Positions 18,351-27,148 are shown, numbered from the stretch's first letter. The stretch is DNA of 64,000 nucleotides from an uncultured Lachnospiraceae bacterium (GCA_902789665.1 CADAOY010000002.1:124001-188000); one strand, 5' to 3'. The notes: generated from the letters alone by a model not told the origin. A program made the numbers and translations.

Positions 18351-18764
18351 ATGATGAATATTTATATATGCGGGTTGAAAAACCCTCTTGTGCCAGTCTC
18401 AACAGAGGAAATCTATTTCCCATTTGAAACAAGTTATAAGGAGGGAGGTAAAACTTATACGCTTAATGCAGTTTATGAGCGTGATGTAAATCTTCGAAAA
18501 GAAGTAATAAATGTTTTTCGTAATAAACATAATGGAGAGTTGTTTTGTTCAATTTGCGGCTTTGATTTTTCGAAAAGATATGGTGAATATGGTTCAGATT
18601 TTATAGAGGTTCATCATATAAAACCCCTTTCGTAGGATGAACGAGGTGAACATCAAGCAGATCCGGCTGAGTTAATATGCGTTTGCTCTAATTGTCATAG
18701 GATGCTGCATCATAAAAAACCGGCAATAATGCCAGATGAACTAAAAGAATTAATTCAAGAATAA
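18351..18764 (+). pseudogene. HNH endonuclease interrupted by a TAG stop
   Basis: The frame encodes MMNIYICGLKNPLVPVSTEE, then FCSICGFDFSKRYGEYG and FIEVHHIKPLS, where TAG (18633-18635) falls. The same frame continues for 42 codons with DERGEHQADPAELICVCSN and CHRMLHH, which supplies the second half of the HNH zinc/catalytic site, and ends at TAA 18762. Joined, this is a McrA-like HNH nuclease (CxxC...HH...CxxC...H). The nonsense codon splits the active site, so the product should be inactive unless the stop is read through. The sequence ahead of 18351 has an in-frame stop, so the N-terminus may also be missing. Confidence 0.8.
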
Positions 18765-18887
18765 GTGATTGCCTTTTTGATTGATAACTGGAATAGGACT
18801 GCTACATCTAAGAGTATATGTAAGGCGATGGAGGAGTATTATAACGTATATTTTATGGATTTGGAGCTTGTGGGAGTGATAAAATGA
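18765..18887 (+). CDS. Possible 40-residue open frame coupled to the KAP NTPase gene
   Basis: Directly after the HNH frame's TAA, GTG 18765 opens a 40-codon frame (VIAFLIDNWNRTATSK...LELVGVIK). Its TGA overlaps the ATG of the KAP gene as ATGA, an arrangement typical of translational coupling. I do not recognise it. It could be the tail of a longer lost gene, a coupled leader peptide, or chance. Confidence 0.25.
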   Translation: MIAFLIDNWNRTATSKSICKAMEEYYNVYFMDLELVGVIK

Positions 18888-20242
18888 GTAAATATGAAAT
18901 AATGCCGACAGATGAGAATTTGATTAAAGAGATTCAGTTGAATTCTTTGCGTAGAAATGAGGATTTGGAATGTTTTTGTAGGTTATTATCAACTAGAAAA
19001 AAAGCAACTACAATTTCAATAGAAGGAAACTGGGGATGTGGAAAGACTTTTTTTGTTAAACAATTATTCTTAATCATTAATGCTTACAATAAACAAAATA
19101 ACTTTGATAAAAAGAAGAGATATGATATCAATAGTTTTTTTGACAATTATCACCAAAGTGATTTGGACTCACAGTTCGCTATTTATTATGATGCGTGGAA
19201 AAATGACAACGATAGTGATCCTTTAGCATCAATTATATACGAGATGGCACAACAGTTAGATTTACTATATGAGTTTAAGGACACAAATCTAATAAATGGG
19301 GCAATAGAGATTCTTGATTTTCTTTCGAAAACTAGGATTAATGATTTTATTAAGGCGTTAAAAAATACAAATTCAGTTAATGAAATCGAAAAAGAAAAGA
19401 GCTTTGAAGAAAGAATCAAAGAGTTTATTTCAAATGCTATAAATGAACGTGGTAATAGGATGGTATTGTTTATTGATGAACTAGATAGATGTAAACCGAC
19501 GTATGCTGTTAAATTACTTGAAGAAATAAAGCATTATTTATTTGATGATAGAATAACGATAATTTTTTCGGTTAATTCTGAAGAGTTACAACATACAATT
19601 AAACATTTTTATGGAAATGACTTTGACGCTTTGAGATATTTGGATAAGTTTTTTGATTATAGGTTTAGTTTGCCTAAAATTAGTATGGATTTATTTTATC
19701 AAAGAATTGGATTTGATGAAAACTCTATGTGTGCGATTGTTACGCAGAAATTTATTAATAAATATAAACTAGAGATAAGAGAGGCAATACGATATATTGA
19801 ACATGTAGAAATTGTTACGAATGGTTTAGAAGCACATTATTCAGTTGGAATGGTTAATCGTGATGGAGCAGTGAAGCGATTTTTACTGTCGACAATTATA
19901 CCTATTGGATTAGGTTTGAGAGGAATTAATAGCGGGTTATATAATGATTTTATATCGGGAAAAGATTACTCTTTGTTGGCAGTAATATATGAAGATGATG
20001 TTTTTGCATATATGTTTTATGATTTATTGTCTACTAATGAGACTTTTAATGAAGGTGAAGGTAAAAAACAAATTTCATTAGAGATGGTTATGAAAAAAGT
20101 CTATGATGCCATTTTTATTAATGCCTATTCACAAGAAAATCCTAGTGTTAGAATTGGTAAGTATCTATTTACTTCGTCGGCAAAAGAGTATGTTCTTTCG
20201 GCATTAAGTATGATATTTGATGATGCAAATTACTCTATATAG
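18884..20242 (+). CDS. KAP-family P-loop NTPase
   Basis: A 452-residue KAP NTPase. Walker A is GNWGCGKT (48-55), and YYDAWKNDNDSDPLASI (about 101-117) is the family's conserved YxxW region. Walker B is MVLFIDELDRCKP (193-205), followed by IFSVNSEELQHTIKHFYG. Unlike many KAP proteins, I see no membrane segments inserted between Walker A and B. KAP NTPases occur in several phage-defence systems as the ATP-driven component. Neighbours here are nuclease, YaaC-like and SEFIR genes, so a defence role is likely but inferred. ATG 18884 follows GGGAG. Confidence 0.87.
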   Translation: MSKYEIMPTDENLIKEIQLNSLRRNEDLECFCRLLSTRKKATTISIEGNWGCGKTFFVKQLFLIINAYNKQNNFDKKKRYDINSFFDNYHQSDLDSQFAIYYDAWKNDNDSDPLASIIYEMAQQLDLLYEFKDTNLINGAIEILDFLSKTRINDFIKALKNTNSVNEIEKEKSFEERIKEFISNAINERGNRMVLFIDELDRCKPTYAVKLLEEIKHYLFDDRITIIFSVNSEELQHTIKHFYGNDFDALRYLDKFFDYRFSLPKISMDLFYQRIGFDENSMCAIVTQKFINKYKLEIREAIRYIEHVEIVTNGLEAHYSVGMVNRDGAVKRFLLSTIIPIGLGLRGINSGLYNDFISGKDYSLLAVIYEDDVFAYMFYDLLSTNETFNEGEGKKQISLEMVMKKVYDAIFINAYSQENPSVRIGKYLFTSSAKEYVLSALSMIFDDANYSI

Positions 20243-20252
20243 TATTTGCGAT

Positions 20253-20299
20253 TGTGAATGTCAACGAAAAAATTTACCACTTTTATAGTAGCATTTATA
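20253..20299 (+). repeat. Copy C of the dispersed repeat, longest version
   Basis: This copy is composite. TGTGAATGTCAACGAAAAA (20253-20271) recurs exactly at 29055-29073. CACTTTTATAGTAGCATTTATA (20278-20299) recurs exactly at 16738-16759. Together they look like the end of an insertion sequence. TG...TCAAC with internal short repeats is reminiscent of IS21-type termini, but this is only a resemblance from memory. No transposase gene is attached. Confidence 0.65.
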
Positions 20300-20333
20300 G
20301 CCACTTAGTATAATACAAAGGGGGTATTAATAT

Positions 20334-21521
20334 ATGAAAAGGAAGACTAAGCTTGAATTGACGAGACCATTGTGTGTGAATGGACGTGAGGTTCAGATTA
20401 ATAAAGCATATACAAATCAACAATTTGTAAAGCCTACCACTTTGGCGGATGATATTTTTACATATGTTAGTTTTTTCTATATGACCCATCGTAAGGCCAT
20501 GCACTATAAGAATCCTTTATTGAAAGATGAATATGGGGATGCAAAGCAATATGATTACGAATTCTATTGGAAACAGGCAGAGAATTTTTATCAGGCATAT
20601 AATTCAATGCCATTTGAGACAAAACCTGTGGCAGCATATTATTGCATGCTTAATGCAGCGAAATCATATATTTCATATTCATCTTCGTCTGTCGATGATT
20701 TTGTTGAACAATTTGGAACACATGGCATTAATGAAAGTAAGAGTGTTGAGAAGTCTATAATATTTGATTTGGATAGGATACAGGTAAAGCATAAAGATAA
20801 AGGTGTCTTTCCATTGATGGGAAGAATGTTGGATAAAAACTTTAATGAAGTCTGGCAAACAAGTAAATCATATTCTTTAAAACAATTATTATATAATTTG
20901 TGTTTTGTACATAGAGCGTATGTGCTTACATATTCTACAAGAAATAAAACAGAGGAATTGTTTATACCGTTATATAATAAAAGTGTACCAACATATTATA
21001 GAGGAAATGATAATAAATCATATTTAGTTTGCTTTTTAGATCTAAAGCATTGTGTAAAAAAAGGACCAGTTATTTCTAGCATTTCAACGGAATTTATAGA
21101 AAGTAAAGATGAATATAAGAACAATGAAAAACCTATAGATAACAAAAATGTTACAATAATACGAAGTAAAGATGGGTTGCCTTATTATACAGATAGTATT
21201 TCAAAGGAAATAAGATGCTACAATAATATGTTTAGAAGGAATTTTGTATATATTCATGGCAATAGTCGTATGTGGTATATAAAAAGGACTGATTTGACTT
21301 CTGAAAATATCATTAATTTGAATAGTACGACAATTAATATGGCAGTAATGCATAGAATAAGCGAAATAGCCCGATACAAGCCGGAACAGTTGAATAGGAT
21401 GCTGAAATCAAAAGAAAAGTGGTTGATTCATGAATATATATCTAATTCATTAGATCAATTTATTGATGAGATTTCTGCTGAAATTACAAAGCAGGAGATA
21501 ATGTGTTCGGGGATGAGGTGA
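20334..21521 (+). CDS. YaaC-like protein
   Basis: A 395-residue soluble protein. The region FYWKQAENFYQAYNSMPFET, then PVAAYYCMLNAAKSYIS and FGTHGINES, followed by GVFPLMGRML, matches the YaaC-like family (PF14175), which I recall as common in defence islands and of unknown biochemical role. The C-terminal half has long helices ending IDEISAEITKQE. AAGGGGG lies 7-8 bases before ATG 20334. It starts 34 bases after repeat copy C and is followed by a 284-base gap with no gene before the SEFIR gene. Confidence 0.65.
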   Translation: MKRKTKLELTRPLCVNGREVQINKAYTNQQFVKPTTLADDIFTYVSFFYMTHRKAMHYKNPLLKDEYGDAKQYDYEFYWKQAENFYQAYNSMPFETKPVAAYYCMLNAAKSYISYSSSSVDDFVEQFGTHGINESKSVEKSIIFDLDRIQVKHKDKGVFPLMGRMLDKNFNEVWQTSKSYSLKQLLYNLCFVHRAYVLTYSTRNKTEELFIPLYNKSVPTYYRGNDNKSYLVCFLDLKHCVKKGPVISSISTEFIESKDEYKNNEKPIDNKNVTIIRSKDGLPYYTDSISKEIRCYNNMFRRNFVYIHGNSRMWYIKRTDLTSENIINLNSTTINMAVMHRISEIARYKPEQLNRMLKSKEKWLIHEYISNSLDQFIDEISAEITKQEIMCSGMR

Positions 21522-21805
21522 GTTGCACTGAATAACAACTCAGATTCTATTTTATAGGCCAGTAGTATAAGTGTTGTTGATGATGATTTTGAATGTGTCA
21601 TCTTTCTGAATGTAGTCAAGAAAGTTGGGCTTTGTTTGTGCTTAAAACACTGTAAATGTGGAATCATAAAAAAATATTTGAGAATTGTTATATTTTGGTC
21701 TAAATAACAAGCAAAGTGCAAAACTGACGACGATTATAAAAAGGTAATATGAAAAGGAATACTATAACATAAATATACAATTACTGATAAATGGAGGATT
21801 ATTAT

Positions 21806-23002
21806 ATGATTTTTGTATCTTACTCTAGGATAAATAATAAGTCAGATGATTGTGTTGTAAAACTTGTCAACAAATTGCGAGGTTTAGGTTATAATGTGGA
21901 AATGGATGAAATGATTATCCAAGAAAAAAGCTCAATCAATTTCACAGAAATGATGTCTAAATCATTGAAAACTGCAGAAAAAGTAATAGTTGTTTTATCA
22001 GAATCTTATAAGATAAAAGCTGATTCTTTTTTGGGTGGCGTTGGTGAAGAATATAGGTATATAATAAGTGATATAAAAGCAAATGATAATAAATATATAC
22101 TTGTATCGTTTGACTCCAATTTTACTACGTGCCTTGATAAAATATTGCCGGATTATTTGAAAGAACGTCAAGTATTATATGTTGATTTGAATGATGTAGA
22201 ATCTTCAGAATTGATGTATAAACTTTCTGGAGTCAAAAAAATAATATTTACGGATGTTAACACAAGTAAGTATATCCCCAAGTGCCATAGTGTGAGCAAA
22301 AAAACTGATGACGATTGCATTTTTAGAAAGAGTGAGTTTGATTATATAAACGATTCTACGATTTTTTTTGACTCTAGAATAAGAGACGCTTTTCCGGGAG
22401 TTCGTGGCTTGAAAATATTTGACAATCCAGTAGAATGTGTTGAAAGATTAAGTATTCTCTTGAAACCCCCATTGTATATAAAAAGTTTAACTGATCCAAT
22501 ATGGTATTTTAGAGGACATAGTTGCTTGCAAATTAATAGTTTTGCAATCATAAATAAAAACAAAGTTTTACTTGGCCATGATGAATATATCATAGATAAG
22601 ATTGGCGTATATATTAATCCAGATATGTATTATCGTGATTTTGTATATGTACAAACCAAGCCAGATATGACTTGTGGAGTATATGGATACGATAATGTAG
22701 ATGATGGCTATGAAGAATTTGGCATTGTTGGCGATAGATTTATAACTAGGGCAGAGTATGATGATGGATCGGCTGTTATAGATGGAATTGTTGTGCAAGT
22801 TGATGATAAAGCTGAATTAAGAACAAGACATTTATTACCATATAATTTTATATTATGTGCAAAGTTTAATCCAGTAAATAGTAGTCTTGGAGATGAAATT
22901 ACGCAGAAATATTGTGAAGGAATATTAAGAGGTGAGTTGACCTTGGATGATCTTGTGAAAAAAATTGAGAAGCTAACCAGAAGGGAGATATTTAAGGGCT
23001 AA
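21806..23002 (+). CDS. SEFIR/TIR-domain protein with uncharacterised C-terminal region
   Basis: A 398-residue protein. Residues 1-140 are a SEFIR/TIR-type domain: MIFVSYSRINNK, LRGLGYNVEMDEMI, KVIVVLSESYKIKAD, and FLGGVGEEYRYI, where the GGVGxE segment is typical of bacterial SEFIR. The remaining ~250 residues (including DPIWYFRGHSCLQINSF and VYVQTKPDMTCGVYGY) match nothing I know and may sense an infection trigger. ATG 21806 is used because GGAGG lies 9 bases upstream, inside an alternative ATG at 21791. Bacterial TIR/SEFIR proteins often deplete NAD or make a nucleotide signal on phage infection. Confidence 0.8.
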   Translation: MIFVSYSRINNKSDDCVVKLVNKLRGLGYNVEMDEMIIQEKSSINFTEMMSKSLKTAEKVIVVLSESYKIKADSFLGGVGEEYRYIISDIKANDNKYILVSFDSNFTTCLDKILPDYLKERQVLYVDLNDVESSELMYKLSGVKKIIFTDVNTSKYIPKCHSVSKKTDDDCIFRKSEFDYINDSTIFFDSRIRDAFPGVRGLKIFDNPVECVERLSILLKPPLYIKSLTDPIWYFRGHSCLQINSFAIINKNKVLLGHDEYIIDKIGVYINPDMYYRDFVYVQTKPDMTCGVYGYDNVDDGYEEFGIVGDRFITRAEYDDGSAVIDGIVVQVDDKAELRTRHLLPYNFILCAKFNPVNSSLGDEITQKYCEGILRGELTLDDLVKKIEKLTRREIFKG

Positions 23003-23152
23003 TTGGCGTTGTTTTCGATAAAATGCAAATGTTGGCTTTATAATGAGTTGAATAAAAATGTTAAGAAAAGATTCTTAGGTGTAAGTATATATTATCTGGG
23101 TGAGGTGTTGAAATTATTTGTGAATTGAAATGCGAAAAAGGAGTGGAATAAT

Positions 23153-23842
23153 ATGTCTATTTATGAAGTATATATGGAGGTATTAAGTAGTCAATCATCG
23201 AGCAAAATAATAACAAGGAAGGAAATAATCGAATTAATTCATAAAAAATATAAATATATACCGTCAAATAGTATTTTACCAAGTGACTTTTGTTATAATT
23301 CTCTCAATAAAGGGATTAAAGTTGAAAAACATAAAAAATTGTTTTGGAAAGAGGGTTATGGAAAATACTCTTATAAAGGACCTCATTTCGACAATTCGAA
23401 CAACAACCCAGATGAATTTGTAAAGCAAAATGAAATAGCACAAAAAGATATGAAATTACTAAAAGAGCTTGGAATTGATGATTGTACACTTTTTATTTCT
23501 AGAGAAGAATCTTGCCAAGATGCTGATAACAAAAAATACTATGATGCAAAGATTCGCTTTTATGCACGTAACGAAGATATTGCAAAAAAGGCGAAAGAAA
23601 GAGCAAATGGTATTTGCCAGTTATGCAATAAAAAAGCGCCTTTCAAGTATAATGTGGGTAATCAAAAAGTGCCTTGCCTTGAAGCACATCACGTTATTTG
23701 GCTTTCAAAAGGGGGAAAGGATGATTTGAGCAATATAGTTGCTTTGTGCCCAAACTGTCATAAAAAAGTACATCTGCTTGCGGATCAAAAAGATATAGAA
23801 TATTTACAAAATATATTAAATAATAGAATAATAGGAGATTAA
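23153..23842 (+). CDS. HNH endonuclease domain protein
   Basis: A 229-residue protein with a C-terminal HNH nuclease: CQLCNKKAPF (about 156-165), CLEAHHVIWLSKGGKDDLSN and VALCPNCHKKVH. All four zinc cysteines and the HH/N/H catalytic residues are present. The N-terminal ~70 residues (SIYEVYMEVLSSQSSSKIIT, IELIHKKY) look like a winged-helix DNA-binding segment. AAAAGGAG precedes ATG 23153, and the stop is 2 bases ahead of rmlB. It is the last gene of the accessory block and could be a restriction-type effector. Confidence 0.87.
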   Translation: MSIYEVYMEVLSSQSSSKIITRKEIIELIHKKYKYIPSNSILPSDFCYNSLNKGIKVEKHKKLFWKEGYGKYSYKGPHFDNSNNNPDEFVKQNEIAQKDMKLLKELGIDDCTLFISREESCQDADNKKYYDAKIRFYARNEDIAKKAKERANGICQLCNKKAPFKYNVGNQKVPCLEAHHVIWLSKGGKDDLSNIVALCPNCHKKVHLLADQKDIEYLQNILNNRIIGD

Positions 23843-23844
23843 AT

Positions 23845-24867
23845 ATGAGCACAGTAATTGTAACAGGTGGAGCAGGATTTATTGGCGGAAATTTTGTCCA
23901 TTATTATTTAGGGGCACATCCTGAGGACAGGGTGGTATGTGTAGATAAACTTACATATGCAGGTAATCTGTCTACATTAGCTCCGGTAATGGATAATCCG
24001 AATTTCAGATTCTGTAAGCTAGATATTTGTGACAGAGAGGGGATATTTAAACTCTTTGAAGAAGAGAAGCCGGATATTGTAATTAATTTTGCGGCTGAGA
24101 GTCATGTGGATAGAAGTATTGAGAATCCGCAGATTTTCCTTGAGACAAATATTATTGGTACAAGTGTTATGATGGATGCTTGTAGGAATTTTGGGAATGT
24201 GAGATATCATCAGGTTAGTACTGATGAGGTTTATGGGGATCTTCCGTTAGACAGACCGGATATGTTCTTTACAGAGGAAACACCGATACATACTTCAAGT
24301 CCTTATTCAAGTAGTAAGGCTGGGGCTGATCTTCTGGTGCAGGCATATTATAGGACTTATGGACTTCCTATAACGATATCCCGATGCAGTAATAACTATG
24401 GACCATATCATTTTCCTGAGAAACTGATTCCGCTTATGATTGCCAACTGTCTTAATGATAAGCCGTTACCAGTATATGGTGAGGGACTTAATGTGCGTGA
24501 CTGGCTTTATGTGGAAGATCATTGCAAGGCTATTGATCTTATTGTTCATAAGGGAAGAATAGGTGAAGTTTACAATGTTGGTGGTCATAATGAAATGAAG
24601 AATATTGATATTGTTAAACTCATTATTAAGGAACTTGGTAAGAGTGAGGATCTGATTACATATGTAACTGACCGTAAGGGACATGATCTTCGATATGCTA
24701 TTGACCCGACTAAGATTCATAATGAACTTGGATGGCTTCCGGAGACTAAGTTTGCAGATGGTATTAAGAAGACGATTAAGTGGTATTTAGATAATACACA
24801 ATGGTGGGAAGAAATAATATCAGGTGAATATCAGAATTATTATGATAAGATGTATAGTAACAGATAA
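23845..24867 (+). CDS. rmlB: dTDP-glucose 4,6-dehydratase
   Basis: A 340-residue extended SDR enzyme that makes dTDP-4-keto-6-deoxyglucose with tightly bound NAD+. It has the GGAGFIGGNFVHY dinucleotide motif, NFAAESHVDRSI, the STDEVYGDL active-site motif with the T-D-E acid pair, and the catalytic YSSSKAGADLL (YxxxK). Length is normal for RmlB. AGGAG precedes ATG 23845. Its product is the branch point for FdtA/FdtB (6384-7911) and, through RmlC, for dTDP-L-rhamnose. rmlA and rmlD are not in the window. Confidence 0.95.
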   Translation: MSTVIVTGGAGFIGGNFVHYYLGAHPEDRVVCVDKLTYAGNLSTLAPVMDNPNFRFCKLDICDREGIFKLFEEEKPDIVINFAAESHVDRSIENPQIFLETNIIGTSVMMDACRNFGNVRYHQVSTDEVYGDLPLDRPDMFFTEETPIHTSSPYSSSKAGADLLVQAYYRTYGLPITISRCSNNYGPYHFPEKLIPLMIANCLNDKPLPVYGEGLNVRDWLYVEDHCKAIDLIVHKGRIGEVYNVGGHNEMKNIDIVKLIIKELGKSEDLITYVTDRKGHDLRYAIDPTKIHNELGWLPETKFADGIKKTIKWYLDNTQWWEEIISGEYQNYYDKMYSNR

Positions 24868-24882
24868 TTGGTGAGGTGTGAT

Positions 24883-25449
24883 ATGGCTTTTACTTTTGAA
24901 AAAACTAAGTTGCCTGGAGTTGTAGTTATACAGCCGCAGGTTTTCGGGGATAACAGGGGTTATTTCATGGAAACTTATAAGAAGGGTGATTATGCTGCCG
25001 CAGGAATTGATAAAGAGTTTGTGCAGGATAATGAATCTTCAAGTACCAAGGGAGTTCTTAGGGGACTTCACTTCCAGAAGAATCATACACAGGGTAAATT
25101 GGTTCGTGTTACGCACGGAGAGGTTTTTGATGTGGCTGTGGATGTAAGACCTGGTTCTGAAACTTACGGTCAGTGGGTTGGAGTAACATTATCATCAGAG
25201 AAGAAGAATATGTTCTATATACCGGAAGGATTTGCACATGGATTCTTAGTACTTTCTGATACAGCAGAGTTTGTATATAAGTGTACTGATGTTTATGATC
25301 CAACTTCAGAGGGAGGTATTCCTTGGAATGATCCGGATATAAATGTTGAGTGGCCTAAGCTTGATGTTCCTTATAAGACTTCTGAGAAGGATGAGAAGCA
25401 TGAAGGGTTTAAGGAGCAGGATTTCAAGTGGGCTGAGAAGTGGGTGTAA
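24883..25449 (+). CDS. rmlC: dTDP-4-dehydrorhamnose 3,5-epimerase
   Basis: A 188-residue cupin epimerase: LPGVVVIQPQVFGDNRGYFM, the catalytic-base region RGLHFQKN, GEVFDVAVDVRPGS, and PEGFAHGFLVLSD, all standard for RmlC. It converts the RmlB product towards dTDP-L-rhamnose. ATG 24883 is chosen over an in-frame TTG at 24868 because TGAGGTG lies just ahead. It directly follows rmlB and probably shares its mRNA. A GATATC-loop-GATATC hairpin about 20 bases downstream lacks a T tract. Confidence 0.94.
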   Translation: MAFTFEKTKLPGVVVIQPQVFGDNRGYFMETYKKGDYAAAGIDKEFVQDNESSSTKGVLRGLHFQKNHTQGKLVRVTHGEVFDVAVDVRPGSETYGQWVGVTLSSEKKNMFYIPEGFAHGFLVLSDTAEFVYKCTDVYDPTSEGGIPWNDPDINVEWPKLDVPYKTSEKDEKHEGFKEQDFKWAEKWV

Positions 25450-25501
25450 TGTAATATAATGTTATAGATATCGGTTTGTGATATCGGCCGTTTGTGTTGA
25501 C

Positions 25502-25595
25502 ATAGCCGTACGAACATGTTAGGATTGAATTGGTTGGAATTTGTTTGAACGAACAAATTTTGGCGTAATTTGGATTGATATGTGCGTACGGCTAT
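25502..25595. promoter_or_regulatory. Nested inverted repeats upstream of hipBA, probable operator region
   Basis: ATAGCCGTACGAACAT (25502-25517) and ATGTGCGTACGGCTAT (25580-25595) are inverted copies with one mismatch. Between them AATTTGTT (25538-25545) and AACAAATT (25552-25559) form a second perfect inverted repeat. The outer right arm ends 13 bases before hipB. HipB antitoxins repress their own operon by binding inverted repeats here, so this is the likely autoregulatory site. It could also extrude as a cruciform. Confidence 0.6.
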
Positions 25596-25608
25596 TTTTG
25601 GTGGTGCT

Positions 25609-25833
25609 ATGAAAGATTATAAGAAAATTAATAATGCGGCAGATTTTGGAAAAATGATAAGGGACAAGCGCAAGAAACTGGGGTATACGCAGCAGTACCT
25701 ATGTGATGTTACGGGGATAAGTACGAGTTTTATTTCTGATTTGGAGAATGGGAAAGAAACGGCGGAGCTGGGGAAGGCGATTTTTCTGGCGAATATGTTA
25801 GGGCTGGATGTTGGACTCATGGAGAGAGGGTAA
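25609..25833 (+). CDS. hipB: HipB-like antitoxin, XRE-family HTH
   Basis: A 74-residue helix-turn-helix protein: IRDKRKKLGYTQQYLCDVTG, then ISTSFISDLENGKETAELGK, the canonical XRE fold with TxxFISxxENG recognition helix. ATG 25609 rather than GTG 25582 is used. The protein length, and the hipA start only 2 bases after its stop, are characteristic of hipBA operons, where HipB neutralises HipA and represses the operon. The inverted repeats directly upstream are its probable targets. Confidence 0.88.
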   Translation: MKDYKKINNAADFGKMIRDKRKKLGYTQQYLCDVTGISTSFISDLENGKETAELGKAIFLANMLGLDVGLMERG

Positions 25834-25835
25834 AA

Positions 25836-27077
25836 GTGAAGAAACTTGATGTATATATACAAGTTAATGGTGAGTTTGTTTATGTAGGGGATATTGTAGG
25901 CAAAGACTACAGCGATGCGACATTTGGATATGGTGATGATTATTTGGCTTCGGCATTAAGACCAATATCTATAAGTCTTCCGCTACAAAAGGAACGTTTT
26001 AGCAAAGAACAGACTTACAGGTATTTTGAAGGATTGCTGCCGGAGGGTTTTGCAAGACGTTCTGTTGCCAAGTGGATTGAAACAGATGAATTGGACTATT
26101 TGACGATACTTGAAAAACTGGGAAGCGAATGTCTTGGAGCCATCAGGATAGGTGATGCTAAACAAGATGATTCTTATGAATTACTGTTGCCGTCCAGGAT
26201 TAAGGATCTGGCATCAGAAGGGACGACTGAATCTACAAAACTATTGATGGAAACACATCTGTCTTTAACCGGTGCGTCTGGAAAAGTTGGGCTGTACTAT
26301 GATGAGCAGAGTGATAAATGGTATTTGCCACATGGGCTAAATGCAAGCACGCATATTCTTAAGCAGAGTCATATAAGATATAAAAAGATGGTTGTCAATG
26401 AACTTCTATGTATGAGAGTTGCCAGGGAAATGGGTATTGATGTGGCAGAGAGTTTAATTATGAATTTAGGTTCCGGAAGGGATGAAGACGTGCTGTATGT
26501 CACCCGGAGATTTGACAGGGTTATGCCAGGTGATTCGTCTCAAGGCATGTTTTCTCCGTACAGACTTCATCAGGAAGATTTTGGTCAGGCGATGGGGATT
26601 GATGCGATTAATAAGTACGAGACGGTTAAGCAGGGATATGTTGGCAGAATGTTTGATCTTGTTCGAAGCTATTCGTCGAAGCCGGTTGAGGATGTGTTAA
26701 AACTTTGGGATATGATTGTTTTTAATTACCTTATTGGTAATACGGACAGTCATATTAAGAATTATTCATTGCTGTATAGTGCCGGACTGGAGCAAATAAG
26801 ACTGGCTCCAGCGTATGACATTATTTCCACGAAAGTGTATGATGGAATGGAAAATATGGCTTTCTATATTGGTGATGAGAGGAATATTAATAATATAGGA
26901 GCAGAGCAGTTTAAGATGGCGGCTGATGAAGCCAGGATTAGTCAGAGTGTTGCCATGGAGAGATACGACCATATAGCAAGAAATGTAGGAGAGGTTATTA
27001 GTAAAGTTTCTGCTGAAATGGCGAGTGAAGGTTTTGAGGATGCTGTGTGGGTTGGGGAGAAAATTAAAGAGGATTGA
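25836..27077 (+). CDS. hipA: HipA-like serine/threonine kinase toxin
   Basis: A 413-residue HipA-family kinase starting at GTG 25836 behind GGAGAGAGGG. The N-terminal couple domain has VYIQVNGEFVYVGDI and YFEGLLPEGFARR. The kinase core has SLTGASGKVGL (Ser-rich loop), HILKQSHIRYK (ATP-binding lysine), VTRRFDR, the catalytic loop NTDSHIKN (302-309) and the metal-binding LAPAYDIIST. All catalytic residues seem intact. HipA of E. coli phosphorylates glutamyl-tRNA synthetase and halts growth. The target here is unknown. A strong terminator follows. Confidence 0.9.
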   Translation: MKKLDVYIQVNGEFVYVGDIVGKDYSDATFGYGDDYLASALRPISISLPLQKERFSKEQTYRYFEGLLPEGFARRSVAKWIETDELDYLTILEKLGSECLGAIRIGDAKQDDSYELLLPSRIKDLASEGTTESTKLLMETHLSLTGASGKVGLYYDEQSDKWYLPHGLNASTHILKQSHIRYKKMVVNELLCMRVAREMGIDVAESLIMNLGSGRDEDVLYVTRRFDRVMPGDSSQGMFSPYRLHQEDFGQAMGIDAINKYETVKQGYVGRMFDLVRSYSSKPVEDVLKLWDMIVFNYLIGNTDSHIKNYSLLYSAGLEQIRLAPAYDIISTKVYDGMENMAFYIGDERNINNIGAEQFKMAADEARISQSVAMERYDHIARNVGEVISKVSAEMASEGFEDAVWVGEKIKED

Positions 27078-27080
27078 ATG

Positions 27081-27107
27081 AAAACCAGGTTTTATGGCCT
27101 GGTTTTT
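27081..27107 (+). terminator. Rho-independent terminator after hipA
   Basis: AAAACCAGG (27081-27089) pairs with CCTGGTTTT (27098-27106) around an 8-base loop and runs into the T tract. It sits 4 bases after the hipA stop and 6 bases before the next promoter. Confidence 0.85.
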
Positions 27108-27112
27108 GCATA

Positions 27113-27141
27113 TTGACACGTGGATTATTAATGAGTATAAT
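27113..27141 (+). promoter_or_regulatory. Consensus sigma-A promoter for the XRE regulator
   Basis: TTGACA (27113-27118), a 17-base spacer and TATAAT (27136-27141) match the consensus perfectly. The start site should be near 27148, giving a leader of about 55 bases to ATG 27203. Confidence 0.85.
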
Positions 27142-27148
27142 ACATATA

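Noticed and set aside
18633-18635. Recoding of TAG as pyrrolysine
   Set aside because: HNH nucleases do not use pyrrolysine, no PYLIS-like context or pyl gene is visible, and the surroundings are full of decayed genes.
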